DNA of 39,287 bases from Oscillospiraceae bacterium (GCA_015063955.1 SVTD01000012.1:1-39287); one strand, 5' to 3'. Positions 14,291-22,762 are shown, counted from the first letter of the stretch. Numbers and translations: made by a program. Notes: generated by a model not told the origin, from the letters alone.

Positions 14291-15081
14291 TAAAAGCAAA
14301 TTTCCATACCCATACGGAGCGCTGCAATCACGCAGGCTGCTCAGACAGGCGATACGTTGACGTTGCCATCGAGGCAGGCATCGAAGTCCTCGGCTTTTCC
14401 GATCACACTCCGTACGTGGGATTTGAAAACGATTTCTACTCCTTTTACCGTATGACGCCGGACAGACTCCGCGATTACGTGGACTCGGTGAACGCTCTCA
14501 GAGAGGAATATAAGGGAAGGATCGAAATATGCCTCGGTCTTGAGGCTGAGTATTATCCGAAGCTCTTTCCCGGTCTTCTTGAATTTCTTAAGCCCTACGG
14601 CATCGAATACCTGATCCTCGGTCAGCATTATCTTGATGACGACCAGTACGGCCTTTCCGCCCATTGGATACAGGAGGAAAAGGACCTTGTAAAATACACC
14701 GATCAGTGTATCGAGGGGCTTGAAACGGGGCTTTTCTCCTATCTTGCCCATCCCGATCTTCCAAGATTTGACCGCAGTCATCCCGCGTTCAGAAGGGAGA
14801 TGAAAAGGCTGTGCGAATGCTCAAACAGACTTTCCCTTCCCGTTGAGATCAACGTGCTTGGCATATACCGTGGCCGCCACTATCCCTGCGAGGAATTTCT
14901 TGAGGTGTGCCGCGAGTGCGACAGCACGGTCATCGTGGGAGTGGACGCCCACCTTCCCGATCAGTTCACGGACAGGGAATCCATAGAAAAGACCTTCCGG
15001 CTTATTGATAAGTACGGACTGAGAACCACCGAAACCATCGACACAAAGCGACTTTTGAGGTATTATGAGGCAAACACTTGA
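14287..15081 (+). CDS. PHP-domain phosphatase, histidinol-phosphatase (HisJ/HisK) type
   Basis: The ATG at 14287 overlaps the LCP stop (ATGA); 264 aa. The protein is a PHP-fold phosphoesterase with metal ligands in NFHTHTERCNH (start), GFSDHTPY, YLILGQHY, LAHPDLPRF and VGVDAHLP. This pattern and length match the PHP-type histidinol-phosphatase, which makes histidinol from its phosphate. No other his genes are present here, so another phosphate ester could be the substrate. Its last 17 bp overlap the next gene. Confidence 0.85.
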   Translation: MIKANFHTHTERCNHAGCSDRRYVDVAIEAGIEVLGFSDHTPYVGFENDFYSFYRMTPDRLRDYVDSVNALREEYKGRIEICLGLEAEYYPKLFPGLLEFLKPYGIEYLILGQHYLDDDQYGLSAHWIQEEKDLVKYTDQCIEGLETGLFSYLAHPDLPRFDRSHPAFRREMKRLCECSNRLSLPVEINVLGIYRGRHYPCEEFLEVCRECDSTVIVGVDAHLPDQFTDRESIEKTFRLIDKYGLRTTETIDTKRLLRYYEANT

Positions 15082-15592
15082 TAACGTAATCTTTATAGGA
15101 ATGCCGGGCAGCGGAAAAAGCACCCTCGGCGTTCTCTATGCAAAGGCTGAGATGTACGCCTTCTGCGATACCGACCTGCTCATCCAGCAGAAAGAAAGGC
15201 TCCCCCTTTTCAAAATAATCGAGAAAAAGGGCATCGAGGGCTTTTCCGAGATCGAAAGCGAGATAGTATCGGGGCTTCACGGCTACCACCGCACCGTTAT
15301 CGCAACGGGCGGAAGCGTGGTTCTTTCGGGGTCTGCAATGGAGAATCTCAGAAAAAACGGAGTTATCGTATATATCAAGCTCCCCTGCGAGGAGATAAAA
15401 AGGAGAGTCCGCAATATTACAACGAGAGGACTCGTTATGAGAAGCGGCGAGACCCTTGAGGACGTGTACCGTGAGAGGGTCCCACTTTATGAAAAATATG
15501 CAGACGTCACCGTAGACTGCACGGGACTGAGAACGGAGCAGTCTGTAGAAAAAATAGTAAAAGCCATCAAGGAAGCAAGAAAGAATACATAA
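15065..15592 (+). CDS. Shikimate kinase-like protein, divergent
   Basis: The product has 175 aa from the ATG at 15065, inside the end of the PHP gene. It is a P-loop kinase of the shikimate kinase family: Walker A GMPGSGKST (12-20), DTD (35-37), and an R-x-PLYEKYAD lid end. Two substrate-binding motifs differ from true AroK: the FRxxE motif reads FSEIE (60-64), losing the shikimate-binding Arg, and the GGG motif reads GGS (82-84). It may act on another small alcohol, or tolerate these changes. I therefore leave the symbol blank. A terminator follows immediately. Confidence 0.8.
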   Translation: MRQTLDNVIFIGMPGSGKSTLGVLYAKAEMYAFCDTDLLIQQKERLPLFKIIEKKGIEGFSEIESEIVSGLHGYHRTVIATGGSVVLSGSAMENLRKNGVIVYIKLPCEEIKRRVRNITTRGLVMRSGETLEDVYRERVPLYEKYADVTVDCTGLRTEQSVEKIVKAIKEARKNT

Positions 15593-15597
15593 AAGAG

Positions 15598-15633
15598 ACC
15601 TGCAAGTCAATTTGGATACTTGCAGGTTTTTTT
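15598..15633 (+). terminator. Intrinsic terminator after the iorAB-to-kinase run
   Basis: ACCTGCAAGT (15598-15607) pairs with ACTTGCAGGT (15618-15627), followed by a T7 run. Confidence 0.9.
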
Positions 15634-15686
15634 GTGACAGCAACCTTTAAAACTGTGTCGGGAGTAGTGCCAAAGGCCATTGGCTA

Positions 15687-15714
15687 TTGACTTTTTCTGT
15701 ATAAATGTTAAAAT
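15687..15714 (+). promoter_or_regulatory. Probable promoter for the DUF2079 gene
   Basis: TTGACT (15687-15692) and TAAAAT (15709-15714) are 16 bp apart, about 30 nt upstream of the start codon. Confidence 0.6.
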
Positions 15715-15744
15715 AGAAATGTAATTTTTGAAAGGAGCGGCGGT

Positions 15745-17583
15745 ATGAGGCTTGTAGCTTTTTTTAAGTCGAGAGTGCACAAAACAGGGCTTTCCGGCGG
15801 TGATTTTTTTGCGGCCTTTGCGGCGGCTTTTATTCTTTCTTCCATAGTTTATTCTCTGCAGAACGATTTCACAGTTCTTTCCATCGTAAAGGGCTATCCG
15901 CTATGGGTCTCCGTTGTCATAACCCTTTCGGCTCTTGCAGTCATTCTCCTTTCGAGCATCCTTTTGTGCTCAAAGCGCCCTATCGCCTGGTCGCTGCTTG
16001 CCCTTGCGCTGACTCTTTGCGTGATTCTCGTGGCGGCATACCCTGAGAATATCTTCTTTTGCATCGGTCTTGGGCTTGTGATAGTTCTCGTTGTAAAGTA
16101 TATATGCGAGGAGAACAAAACGGGGCTGGAGTCATTGAGGATATCCGATAAGACGTCCCTCATTATCTGCGCGGTGCTCGTTGCCGTTTTTTGCGTGACG
16201 GTGTATCTTCTCACCGCGGCAAAATATAAGAGCTTTTATCATTCTGCTTTCGATTTCGGCATATTCTGCCAGATGTTTGAGAGCATGGCAACAACGGGTC
16301 TGCCTTACACCACCGTTGAAAGAAGCCAGTATCTCAGCCATTTTGCAGTTCATTATTCGCCATTTTTCTATCTGCTCCTGCCCGGCTACTTTTTGTGGCG
16401 CTCTCCCCTTTACCTTCTTTTCTGCCAGGCTCTCGGAATAGGGCTCGGTGCCTTTGCGGTGCGCCGCATATGTAAGGGGCTGGGGCTCTCACCCGGAGTA
16501 TCCTGCGCTGCGGCGGCAGCCTACCTGCTTTTTCCCACCATGGCAAACGGCTGCTTTTACGATTTCCATGAAAACAAATTCCTTTCCGTGCTTATTCTAT
16601 GGGCAGTTGCCTTTGCTCTTGAGAATAAAAAGATTGGATTTTGCGTTTTTGCCTTTCTCATCCTCACCGTCAAGGAGGATGCATTTATTTACGTTCTTGC
16701 CATCTGCCTCTGGATGCTTGTAACCAAGAGAAACCGCATCCTTGCCCTTGTTGTCGCGGCTTTTTCCGTTGGATGGTTCTTCTTTGCCTGCAATATGATC
16801 ATGCTTTCCGGCGGCGAGATAATGACGGGGCGGTTCTCAAATTACACTCACAGCCCGGACGGCGGACTGTTCGAGGCTGTCCGCACCTGCTTTGTTGATA
16901 TAGGCTATCTTTTCAAGGAGGTCTTTGCGGGGGCGGATACTCAGGCGTTTCGCGAAATGACCTATTCCGGTCAGAAGCTGGAGTTCGTTTTGTGGACGGC
17001 GGCACCGCTGCTTTTTACGCCCTTTTTAAGAAAGCGCCCCTCGGAGCTTGTGCTTCTTATCCCTCTTCTCGTGATAAACCTGATGCCGAGATGGCTTTAT
17101 CAGTATAACGTTGATTTCCAGTACACCTACGGTACTGCGGCGCTTCTTATCTTCAGCTCTCTTCTTTTCCTCGGCGAGCATTCGGATAAGGTGCGGCGCT
17201 TCGTCGTAACGGGAGCGGTCTGCGTCTCTCTCGTTTTCACCTGCGCCCTTGTTTTGCCGAAGGCAAAGCTTTATAATGACAGCTATTACGGTCACAGGGA
17301 GAGCTATGATGCAACGGCAGAGGCTCTTGAGGCTATCCCTCGGGATGCATCGGTAACGGCGTACGGCTATATGGTGCCTCATCTCTGGTATATAAAGGAT
17401 CTCCATACCTGCCCCGAGTACTATGCTCCCTATGAAAAGACAGATTACTATATCGTTGATACACGGTACGATTACGACGGCCATACTGCAAAAATGTTTG
17501 AGGCAATGGGCGACAGCTACCGCCTTGAAACGGAGAAGGGCTACGTGCAGATATACCGTCTGAAGGATAACAATGCAGAATAA
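15745..17583 (+). CDS. DUF2079 polytopic membrane protein
   Basis: This 612-aa protein has about 11-13 hydrophobic segments. The stretch FDFGIFCQMFESMATTGLPYTT, then LSHFAVHYSPFFYLLLPGYFLWRSP (~residues 168-220), and DFHENKFLSVLILWAVAFAL match DUF2079, a family related in layout to GT-C glycosyltransferases and dolichol-phosphate-mannose-type enzymes. No activity is established for it that I know of. The soluble C-terminus (~500-612) lies outside the last segments. GAAAGGAGCGG precedes the ATG. Its end overlaps the radC-like gene by 11 bp. Confidence 0.88.
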   Translation: MRLVAFFKSRVHKTGLSGGDFFAAFAAAFILSSIVYSLQNDFTVLSIVKGYPLWVSVVITLSALAVILLSSILLCSKRPIAWSLLALALTLCVILVAAYPENIFFCIGLGLVIVLVVKYICEENKTGLESLRISDKTSLIICAVLVAVFCVTVYLLTAAKYKSFYHSAFDFGIFCQMFESMATTGLPYTTVERSQYLSHFAVHYSPFFYLLLPGYFLWRSPLYLLFCQALGIGLGAFAVRRICKGLGLSPGVSCAAAAAYLLFPTMANGCFYDFHENKFLSVLILWAVAFALENKKIGFCVFAFLILTVKEDAFIYVLAICLWMLVTKRNRILALVVAAFSVGWFFFACNMIMLSGGEIMTGRFSNYTHSPDGGLFEAVRTCFVDIGYLFKEVFAGADTQAFREMTYSGQKLEFVLWTAAPLLFTPFLRKRPSELVLLIPLLVINLMPRWLYQYNVDFQYTYGTAALLIFSSLLFLGEHSDKVRRFVVTGAVCVSLVFTCALVLPKAKLYNDSYYGHRESYDATAEALEAIPRDASVTAYGYMVPHLWYIKDLHTCPEYYAPYEKTDYYIVDTRYDYDGHTAKMFEAMGDSYRLETEKGYVQIYRLKDNNAE

Positions 17584-18256
17584 GAATACTCATAAAAATC
17601 ATCGAAAAAGGATCAGAGAAAGATACGAAAAGAACGGGGCTGACGTATTTGAGGTGCATCAGCTTCTGGAAATGCTTCTTTTTCATTCTCTCCGACAGGG
17701 GGATACCAACCCCATAGCTCACAGAGTGCTCGAGGCTTACCCCGATCTTTCTCTGGGAACCGCAGACCCCTATGAGCTTACCGGCGTGGAGGGAGTAGGA
17801 AAGAACACGGCGAATCTGTTGAGCATTTCAGCGGATACCGTACTGGCAGTTATGCTGGACGGTCTCAGACGCGGCTCCATGGACAGTGCGTTTACAAGAA
17901 TGGAGTATATGTGGCTCTGGTTCAAGAACAAGCCGGGGAAAATGGCGGCAGTTCTGCTTCTTGACACTAAAAACAGATTTCTTGAGTGCAGACCGCTGAA
18001 CGTCGGCTCTTCACTTCTCCCGAAAAGCTACGAAAGAGCGATAATACGTGCTCTGGAAAAATACGGCGCCACATCGTGTGTGCTCTGCCATAATCATACA
18101 AATAATGAGAAATCGCCATCAGTTGAGGATATATATCTTACGGGATACCTGAAAAAGGCTCTTTCGGAGAAGGACTTTTCGCTGTTGGCACATTACATAA
18201 TCACAGGGACTGACTGTATCGAATGTCCCGTTGTTGAAGAAAGCGCGGTACGATAA
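17573..18256 (+). CDS. RadC-like JAB/JAMM-domain protein
   Basis: The 227-aa product starts inside the DUF2079 gene, with AAGGAT upstream. Residues ~25-90 hold the UPF0758 N-terminal helix-hairpin-helix region (LTGVEGVGKNTANLLS). Residues ~105-225 form the JAB/MPN domain, with the zinc motif HNHTNNEKSPSVED: the H-x-H and the Asp 11 residues later are kept, but the family consensus HNHPSG is HNHTNN. RadC proteins are widely conserved and their cellular role is unsettled despite the DNA-repair name. The stop overlaps the rimM ATG by one base. Confidence 0.88.
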   Translation: MQNKNTHKNHRKRIRERYEKNGADVFEVHQLLEMLLFHSLRQGDTNPIAHRVLEAYPDLSLGTADPYELTGVEGVGKNTANLLSISADTVLAVMLDGLRRGSMDSAFTRMEYMWLWFKNKPGKMAAVLLLDTKNRFLECRPLNVGSSLLPKSYERAIIRALEKYGATSCVLCHNHTNNEKSPSVEDIYLTGYLKKALSEKDFSLLAHYIITGTDCIECPVVEESAVR

Positions 18257-18780
18257 TGAGAAAGCTTTGCGAATATCTTGAATGCGGACAGATAGTTTCC
18301 ACCCACGGAGTAAAGGGAACCGTCCGTCTTGAAAACAGAACCGATTCTCCCGAGGTGCTTGCCCGACTCAAGAGAATGTATACGAAAAAGGGCGAAAGCT
18401 ATGCGGAAATGACCGTTCTTCGCTCCTCCGTTCAGAAGAATATGGTGCTCACAACATTTGAGGGCATTGAAACCGTTGAAGCGGCGGCAGCTATGCGCGG
18501 CACCGTTCTTTACGCAAAAAGAGAGGATTTCCGACTTCGAAAGGGCGATTATTTCTGGGCAGATATTATGGGTCTTCCCGTTATCGACGATGAAACCGGA
18601 GAGGTGTACGGCACTCTTTCCAATATTCTCACTCCCGGCGCCCATCAGGTCTACGTTGTAAAGCGCGAGGCAGGAGATTTTATGATCCCCGCAGTGCCGG
18701 AATTTATAAAGGAGATCTCTCTGGGCGAAAAAAGAGAAGAGGGTATCTACGTCAGTCTTATTGAGGGTATGATCGATTAA
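18256..18780 (+). CDS. rimM: Ribosome maturation factor RimM
   Basis: The product has 174 aa. The N-terminal RimM beta-barrel starts with CGQIVSTHGVKGTVRLEN (~11-28) and the PRC-barrel follows (FWADIMGLPVIDDETGEVYGTLSNIL, then MIPAVPEFIKEI). RimM binds S19 and the 16S rRNA head and aids 30S assembly. It is followed by trmD, the conserved order in most bacteria. The start overlaps the radC-like stop. Confidence 0.95.
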   Translation: MRKLCEYLECGQIVSTHGVKGTVRLENRTDSPEVLARLKRMYTKKGESYAEMTVLRSSVQKNMVLTTFEGIETVEAAAAMRGTVLYAKREDFRLRKGDYFWADIMGLPVIDDETGEVYGTLSNILTPGAHQVYVVKREAGDFMIPAVPEFIKEISLGEKREEGIYVSLIEGMID

Positions 18781-18850
18781 TTCGCCAAAGGCGAATTAAT
18801 GAATTGCCTTCGGCATGATTTGCGCTGTGGCGCATTTGAAAGGTAAAGCT
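18781..18850 (+). repeat. Three consecutive mini-hairpins in the rimM-trmD spacer
   Basis: The 70-bp spacer is made of TTCGCC-AAA-GGCGAA, TGCC-TTC-GGCA and TGCGC-TGTG-GCGCA, separated by AT-rich links (AATTAATGAATTG and TGATT). There is no T-run, so it is not a plain terminator. The AAAGGT at its end is the trmD ribosome site. Confidence 0.7.
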
Positions 18851-19648
18851 ATGAGATTTGATATTATGACCCTGTTTCCCGATCTTGTAAGAAGCGTGCT
18901 TTCCGAAAGCATCATCGGCAGGGCGCAGGAGGCAGGACACATTGAGATAAACGCATATAATATCCGCGATTGGTCCGATAACAAGCACCGCCACGTAGAC
19001 GATACTCCCTGCGGCGGCGGTATGGGTATGCTTATGGCGGCGCCACCCATCTACCGATGCTACGAGGCAGTTGTTGCGGATAAGGGAGCGGAAGAGAGGG
19101 TAAAGACAGTCTATATGTCCCCCCGCGGCACGACTCTCACAGAGGGCGTTGCAAAGAGGATAGCCTCTGAGTGTGACCGTCTCGTTATCCTTTGCGGACA
19201 CTACGAGGGCGTTGACCAGCGAATCATCGACGAGATAGTTGACGAGGAGATCTCCATCGGAGACTACGTTCTTACGGGCGGCGAGATACCTGCCTGTATC
19301 CTTGTGGACTGCGTTTCCCGTCTCAGGCCCGGAGTTCTTTCCGAGGCGGAATGCCACGAGGTGGAAAGCTTTGAAAATGATCTTCTGGAATATCCTCAGT
19401 ACACCCGCCCCATTGAATTTATGGGCCGCAAGGTGCCTGAGGTGCTCCTTTCGGGAAACCATAAAAAAATCGCAGAGTGGCGCCTTGAAAAAGCAGAGGA
19501 GATAACGAGAGAGCGCCGCCCCGATCTTTACGAAAAATATGCCGAGCGAAAGGCAGCGGCAGAGGCGGAAAAGGAAGCGAAGAAAAAGCGCCGTCAGATG
19601 TATGCCGAAATGGCAAGAAAGAAAAAGGCAGAAAGCAATGAAGTGTGA
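18851..19648 (+). CDS. trmD: tRNA (guanine-37-N1)-methyltransferase TrmD
   Basis: The ATG at 18851 gives MRFDIMTLFP, the family N-terminus; 265 aa. TrmD makes m1G37 next to the anticodon and prevents +1 frameshifting. The trefoil-knot SAM site is visible: YMSPRGTTLTEG, LVILCGHYEGVDQRIID and ISIGDYVLTGGE with the catalytic Asp. HRHVDDTPCGGGMGML is the tRNA-binding loop. The last ~35 residues are a K/E/R/A-rich helical tail beyond the usual end. The next gene starts 11 bp before its stop. Confidence 0.96.
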   Translation: MRFDIMTLFPDLVRSVLSESIIGRAQEAGHIEINAYNIRDWSDNKHRHVDDTPCGGGMGMLMAAPPIYRCYEAVVADKGAEERVKTVYMSPRGTTLTEGVAKRIASECDRLVILCGHYEGVDQRIIDEIVDEEISIGDYVLTGGEIPACILVDCVSRLRPGVLSEAECHEVESFENDLLEYPQYTRPIEFMGRKVPEVLLSGNHKKIAEWRLEKAEEITRERRPDLYEKYAERKAAAEAEKEAKKKRRQMYAEMARKKKAESNEV

Positions 19649-20453
19649 AACCGTTTACCTGAGAGAGGACGATAAGGACGTCCGCCTTGAGACGTACATC
19701 CCCAAAAAGGACGGGGATATGTGGTGGACTCCTCCACGGGACTGTATGCTCATTCTTCCCGGAGGGGCGTATTATTTCCTTGCGGAGAGGGAGGCCGAGC
19801 CTGCGGCGAAGGCGTTTCTTGCCGAGGGCTTTTGCTGCTTTGTTCTCTATTATTCTCTGGGGGAGAAGGCAAAGTTTCCACGTCCCTTGCAGGACGTATC
19901 CCTTGCCATTGCCCATATCAAGAAAAATGCCGCGGAATATAACGTAAACCCCGACCGTATCTTTGTTTGCGGATTTTCTGCAGGAGGTCACCTTGCGGCG
20001 TCTGCGGGCGTTTTCTGGAACAGGAGCGAGGCCGCCTTCGAGGGTATGAAGGCGGGAGAAAACCGACCTTTGGGAATGATACTGTCCTATGGAGTAGTGT
20101 CTCTTGGGGAGCATACGCATATAGAGTCCTGCAGATACGTAACGGGAAAGGAAGAGCCCACAAAGGAGGAGAGAGACTATTGGTCTCCCGATAAGCATAT
20201 AGGTCCCGATACGGTGCCTGCCTTTTTGTGGCATACCCAGACCGATAACTGTGTAGATATCCGATGTGCTATGGAAATGGCAAATGCTCTTGTCCTCGGC
20301 GGAGTACCCTCGGAAATACGTATATATCCCAAGGGTCCTCACGGACTTTCCGTTGCCACCGAGGAAACGGGCAACGTTGACCCGCACATCGCACACTGGA
20401 TACGTGACTGCGCTGAATGGACGAAATTGATCCCCGCTGCCGGTGGCAGATGA
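19638..20453 (+). CDS. Alpha/beta hydrolase (BD-FAE/esterase type), tandem copy 1
   Basis: The ATG at 19638 overlaps the trmD end by 11 bp; 271 aa. It is a carbohydrate-esterase-like serine hydrolase: oxyanion region LILPGGAYYFLA (~31-42), nucleophile elbow GFSAGGHLAA (Ser near 115), Asp in WHTQTDN and His in GPHGLS near 240. No signal peptide, so it acts in the cytoplasm, perhaps deacetylating imported sugars (inference). Copy 2 follows and shares FVCGFSAGGHLAAS, RIYPKGPHGLSV and WIRDCAEW-type blocks. The neighbouring GH1 gene fits a role in glycoside use. Confidence 0.88.
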   Translation: MKCETVYLREDDKDVRLETYIPKKDGDMWWTPPRDCMLILPGGAYYFLAEREAEPAAKAFLAEGFCCFVLYYSLGEKAKFPRPLQDVSLAIAHIKKNAAEYNVNPDRIFVCGFSAGGHLAASAGVFWNRSEAAFEGMKAGENRPLGMILSYGVVSLGEHTHIESCRYVTGKEEPTKEERDYWSPDKHIGPDTVPAFLWHTQTDNCVDIRCAMEMANALVLGGVPSEIRIYPKGPHGLSVATEETGNVDPHIAHWIRDCAEWTKLIPAAGGR

Positions 20454-20468
20454 AGGGGATTAATTGAG

Positions 20469-20523
20469 GGTGCCGCGGTCGAAATTATGAGAGCCGAAAG
20501 GTGAGCAAATAATTTCGGGCACC
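20469..20523 (+). other. Bulged stem-loop between the hydrolase copies
   Basis: GGTGCC (20469-20474) and CGAAATTAT (20480-20488) pair with ATAATTTCG (20509-20517) and GGCACC (20518-20523), leaving a 5-nt bulge. A 15-bp helix in a spacer without T-run may be regulatory or part of a decayed gene. Confidence 0.5.
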
Positions 20524-20531
20524 GCAAACGG

Positions 20532-20570
20532 ACGAAATTAATTCCCGCTGCCGATAACAGGAAAGGTTAA
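20532..20570 (+). pseudogene. 3' remnant of a third hydrolase copy
   Basis: In frame, this reads TKLIPAADNRKG followed by a stop. The end of copy 1 reads TKLIPAAGGR followed by a stop. The bases are nearly identical over ~24 bp (20420-20443 against 20531-20554). It looks like the tail of a deleted paralogue, or a recombination footprint. It overlaps the ribosome site of copy 2. Confidence 0.6.
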
Positions 20571-20572
20571 TT

Positions 20573-21376
20573 ATGCTTTGCGAAAAAATATACTTAAACG
20601 AAGAAAATAAAGACGTAGTTTTAAAAACCTACGTTGCGGAGGAATACGCAGGGGGCGTCAGGCGTGACTGTGTACTCATCCTCCCCGGCGGAGGCTATAA
20701 TTTCTGTGCTCTCCATGAGGACGAGCCTGTAGCCCGTTCCTTTATGTACAGAGGCTTTAATTGCTTTACTCTCTTCTATACGGTAGGCGAGGGGGCAAGC
20801 CTCAGTGTCTCACTGAAGGACGTTTCCCGAGCTATCGCTCACATAAGGAGAAACTGCGAAAAATACAATATCGACCCCGAGCGCATATTCGTCTGCGGAT
20901 TTTCCGCAGGAGGCCATCTTGCGGCGTCTATCGGAACCTTGTGGCACCGTGATATTGCCGCATTCGAGGGTATGGAGGAGGGCGAAAATCGCCCTGCGGG
21001 AATGATAATATCCTACGGCGCCTGCACTCTCGGAGAGTATTCCCACGAGCTGAGCCGACTTTTCGTGTACGGCAAAAAGGAGCTTTCCGAGGAGGAGATA
21101 AACGCTCTGTCTCCCGACAGAAACGTTTCTGATAAAACAGTTCCTGCTTTCATATGGCACACTCAGGACGATGAGGTCGTCCACGTGGGAAACGCAATGG
21201 TCATGGCAAATGCCCTTATAGAGAAGGGGATCCCAACCTCTCTTCGCATCTATCCAAAGGGACCCCACGGACTTTCCGTCCTTCTGGACGGCTGCAGCTT
21301 CGGTTCTGAAAACAAAAATTACGTCCACGTTTCAGGCTGGGTGCGTGACTGCGCAGAATTTATGAAATTAATTTAA
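20573..21376 (+). CDS. Alpha/beta hydrolase (BD-FAE/esterase type), tandem copy 2
   Basis: A 267-aa paralogue of the preceding hydrolase. It keeps LILPGGGYNF, the nucleophile elbow FVCGFSAGGHLAASIG, WHTQDDEVV with the acid Asp, and RIYPKGPHGLSV with the His. No signal peptide is seen. AGGAAAGG precedes the ATG. Sequence has drifted more in the middle than around the catalytic residues, indicating that both copies are under selection. It is 21 bp from the beta-glucosidase start, so an esterase plus glucosidase unit for acylated glucosides is plausible (inference). Confidence 0.88.
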   Translation: MLCEKIYLNEENKDVVLKTYVAEEYAGGVRRDCVLILPGGGYNFCALHEDEPVARSFMYRGFNCFTLFYTVGEGASLSVSLKDVSRAIAHIRRNCEKYNIDPERIFVCGFSAGGHLAASIGTLWHRDIAAFEGMEEGENRPAGMIISYGACTLGEYSHELSRLFVYGKKELSEEEINALSPDRNVSDKTVPAFIWHTQDDEVVHVGNAMVMANALIEKGIPTSLRIYPKGPHGLSVLLDGCSFGSENKNYVHVSGWVRDCAEFMKLI

Positions 21377-21397
21377 TTGTACATACAGGAGACTATT

Positions 21398-22762
21398 ATG
21401 AGCTTTAAGAAAGATTTTATGTGGGGCGTTGCAAGCGCCGCTTATCAGATCGAGGGTGCCGCATTTGAGGATGGTAAGGGCCCTTCCATCTGGGATGAGT
21501 ATTCTCATATTCCCGGCAAGATCAAGGAGGAGCACAACGGCGACGTTGCCTGCGACCACTACCACAGATATAAGGAGGACGTTGCCCTTATGTCCGAGCT
21601 TGGCGAGGGCTTTGTTTACCGCTTCTCCGTTTCCTGGGCACGAATCCTTCCGGACGGTATCGGCGAGGTAAACCAGAAGGGCATCGATTTCTATAATAAC
21701 CTCATCGACGAGCTTCTCAAAAAAAATATCACTCCCTGCCTCGTGCTGTTCCATTGGGATTACCCCCTCGCACTTTATAAGAAGGGCGGCTGGCTCAATG
21801 AGGATTCCTCAGAGTGGTTCAGATACTATACAGAGGTCTGTGCAAAGGCGTTCGGTGACCGCTGTAAGATGTGGATAACCTTCAACGAGCCTCAGTGCTT
21901 CCTCGGCGAGGGACATTGCAACGGCGGTACCGCCCCCGGAATCAAGATGAGCGTTGGCGACGTTATCCGTATGGGACACAACGTAATGCTCTCCCACGGT
22001 AAGGCCGTAATGGAGATCAGAAAGCACGTCAAGGATTCTATCGTTGGATACGCTCCCTCCTGCGACGTTTGCGCTCCCGCAACGGACAGCCCCGAGGATA
22101 TCGAGGCTGCAAGAAAGAGATATTTCTCCTTTGATGAGGATTGGTGGATGTGGTCCGTGTCCCTTTGGAGCGACCCCGTAATGCTTGGTCACTACCCCGA
22201 GGACGATCCTATCTTCCAGAGAAAATTCAAGCCCGAGCTTCCCGAGGACTATGAGAAGGATATGGAGATAATCTGCCAGCCTCTTGATTTCTACGGACAG
22301 AATATCTATACCGCGTCCCGCTGGAGAAGCGACGGAAAGGGCGGAGCTCTCTGGACACGCCTTCCCACAGGAACTGCAAAGTCCACGAATAACTGGCCCC
22401 TTACACCCGAGGCGCTTTACTGGGGACCCAAGTTCCTCTACGAGAGATACAAAACTCCCGTTGTTATCACCGAAAACGGTATGGCCTGCCACGACTGGAT
22501 ATCTGTTGACGGCAAGGTACACGACCCCAACCGTATCGACTATATAACCCGCTATCTCAGAGCCCTCAAAAAGTGCTCCGAGGACGGCGCGGATATCGCA
22601 GGCTATTGGTACTGGGCGCTCCTGGATAACTTCGAGTGGGGCGACGGCTATACTCAGCACTTCGGCCTCGTTTATATGAACTACGAAACTCTTGAGAGAA
22701 CAAAGAAGGATTCCTTCGATTTCTTCAGAGACGTTATAGCATCAAACGGCGAAAACGTATAA
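21398..22762 (+). CDS. bglA: GH1 beta-glucosidase
   Basis: The ATG at 21398 follows ACAGGAGA; 454 aa, the family length. GH1 retaining enzymes cleave beta-glucosides. The acid/base is E164 in WITFNEPQ and the nucleophile E359 in VVITENGMA. The N-terminal mark FMWGVASAAYQIEGA and the end DNFEWGDGYTQHFGLVYMNY are also typical. There is no phospho-binding signature that I can be sure of, and no PTS gene nearby, so free disaccharides are more likely than phosphorylated ones. No signal peptide. A strong terminator follows. Confidence 0.95.
   Translation: MSFKKDFMWGVASAAYQIEGAAFEDGKGPSIWDEYSHIPGKIKEEHNGDVACDHYHRYKEDVALMSELGEGFVYRFSVSWARILPDGIGEVNQKGIDFYNNLIDELLKKNITPCLVLFHWDYPLALYKKGGWLNEDSSEWFRYYTEVCAKAFGDRCKMWITFNEPQCFLGEGHCNGGTAPGIKMSVGDVIRMGHNVMLSHGKAVMEIRKHVKDSIVGYAPSCDVCAPATDSPEDIEAARKRYFSFDEDWWMWSVSLWSDPVMLGHYPEDDPIFQRKFKPELPEDYEKDMEIICQPLDFYGQNIYTASRWRSDGKGGALWTRLPTGTAKSTNNWPLTPEALYWGPKFLYERYKTPVVITENGMACHDWISVDGKVHDPNRIDYITRYLRALKKCSEDGADIAGYWYWALLDNFEWGDGYTQHFGLVYMNYETLERTKKDSFDFFRDVIASNGENV

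Noticed and set aside
19419-20396. A 325-codon minus-strand open frame opposite trmD and hydrolase copy 1
   Set aside because: It spans two well-supported genes and has no domain features.
21809-22660. A 283-codon minus-strand open frame opposite the GH1 gene
   Set aside because: The plus strand holds a full GH1 enzyme with both catalytic glutamates; no ribosome site for the minus frame.
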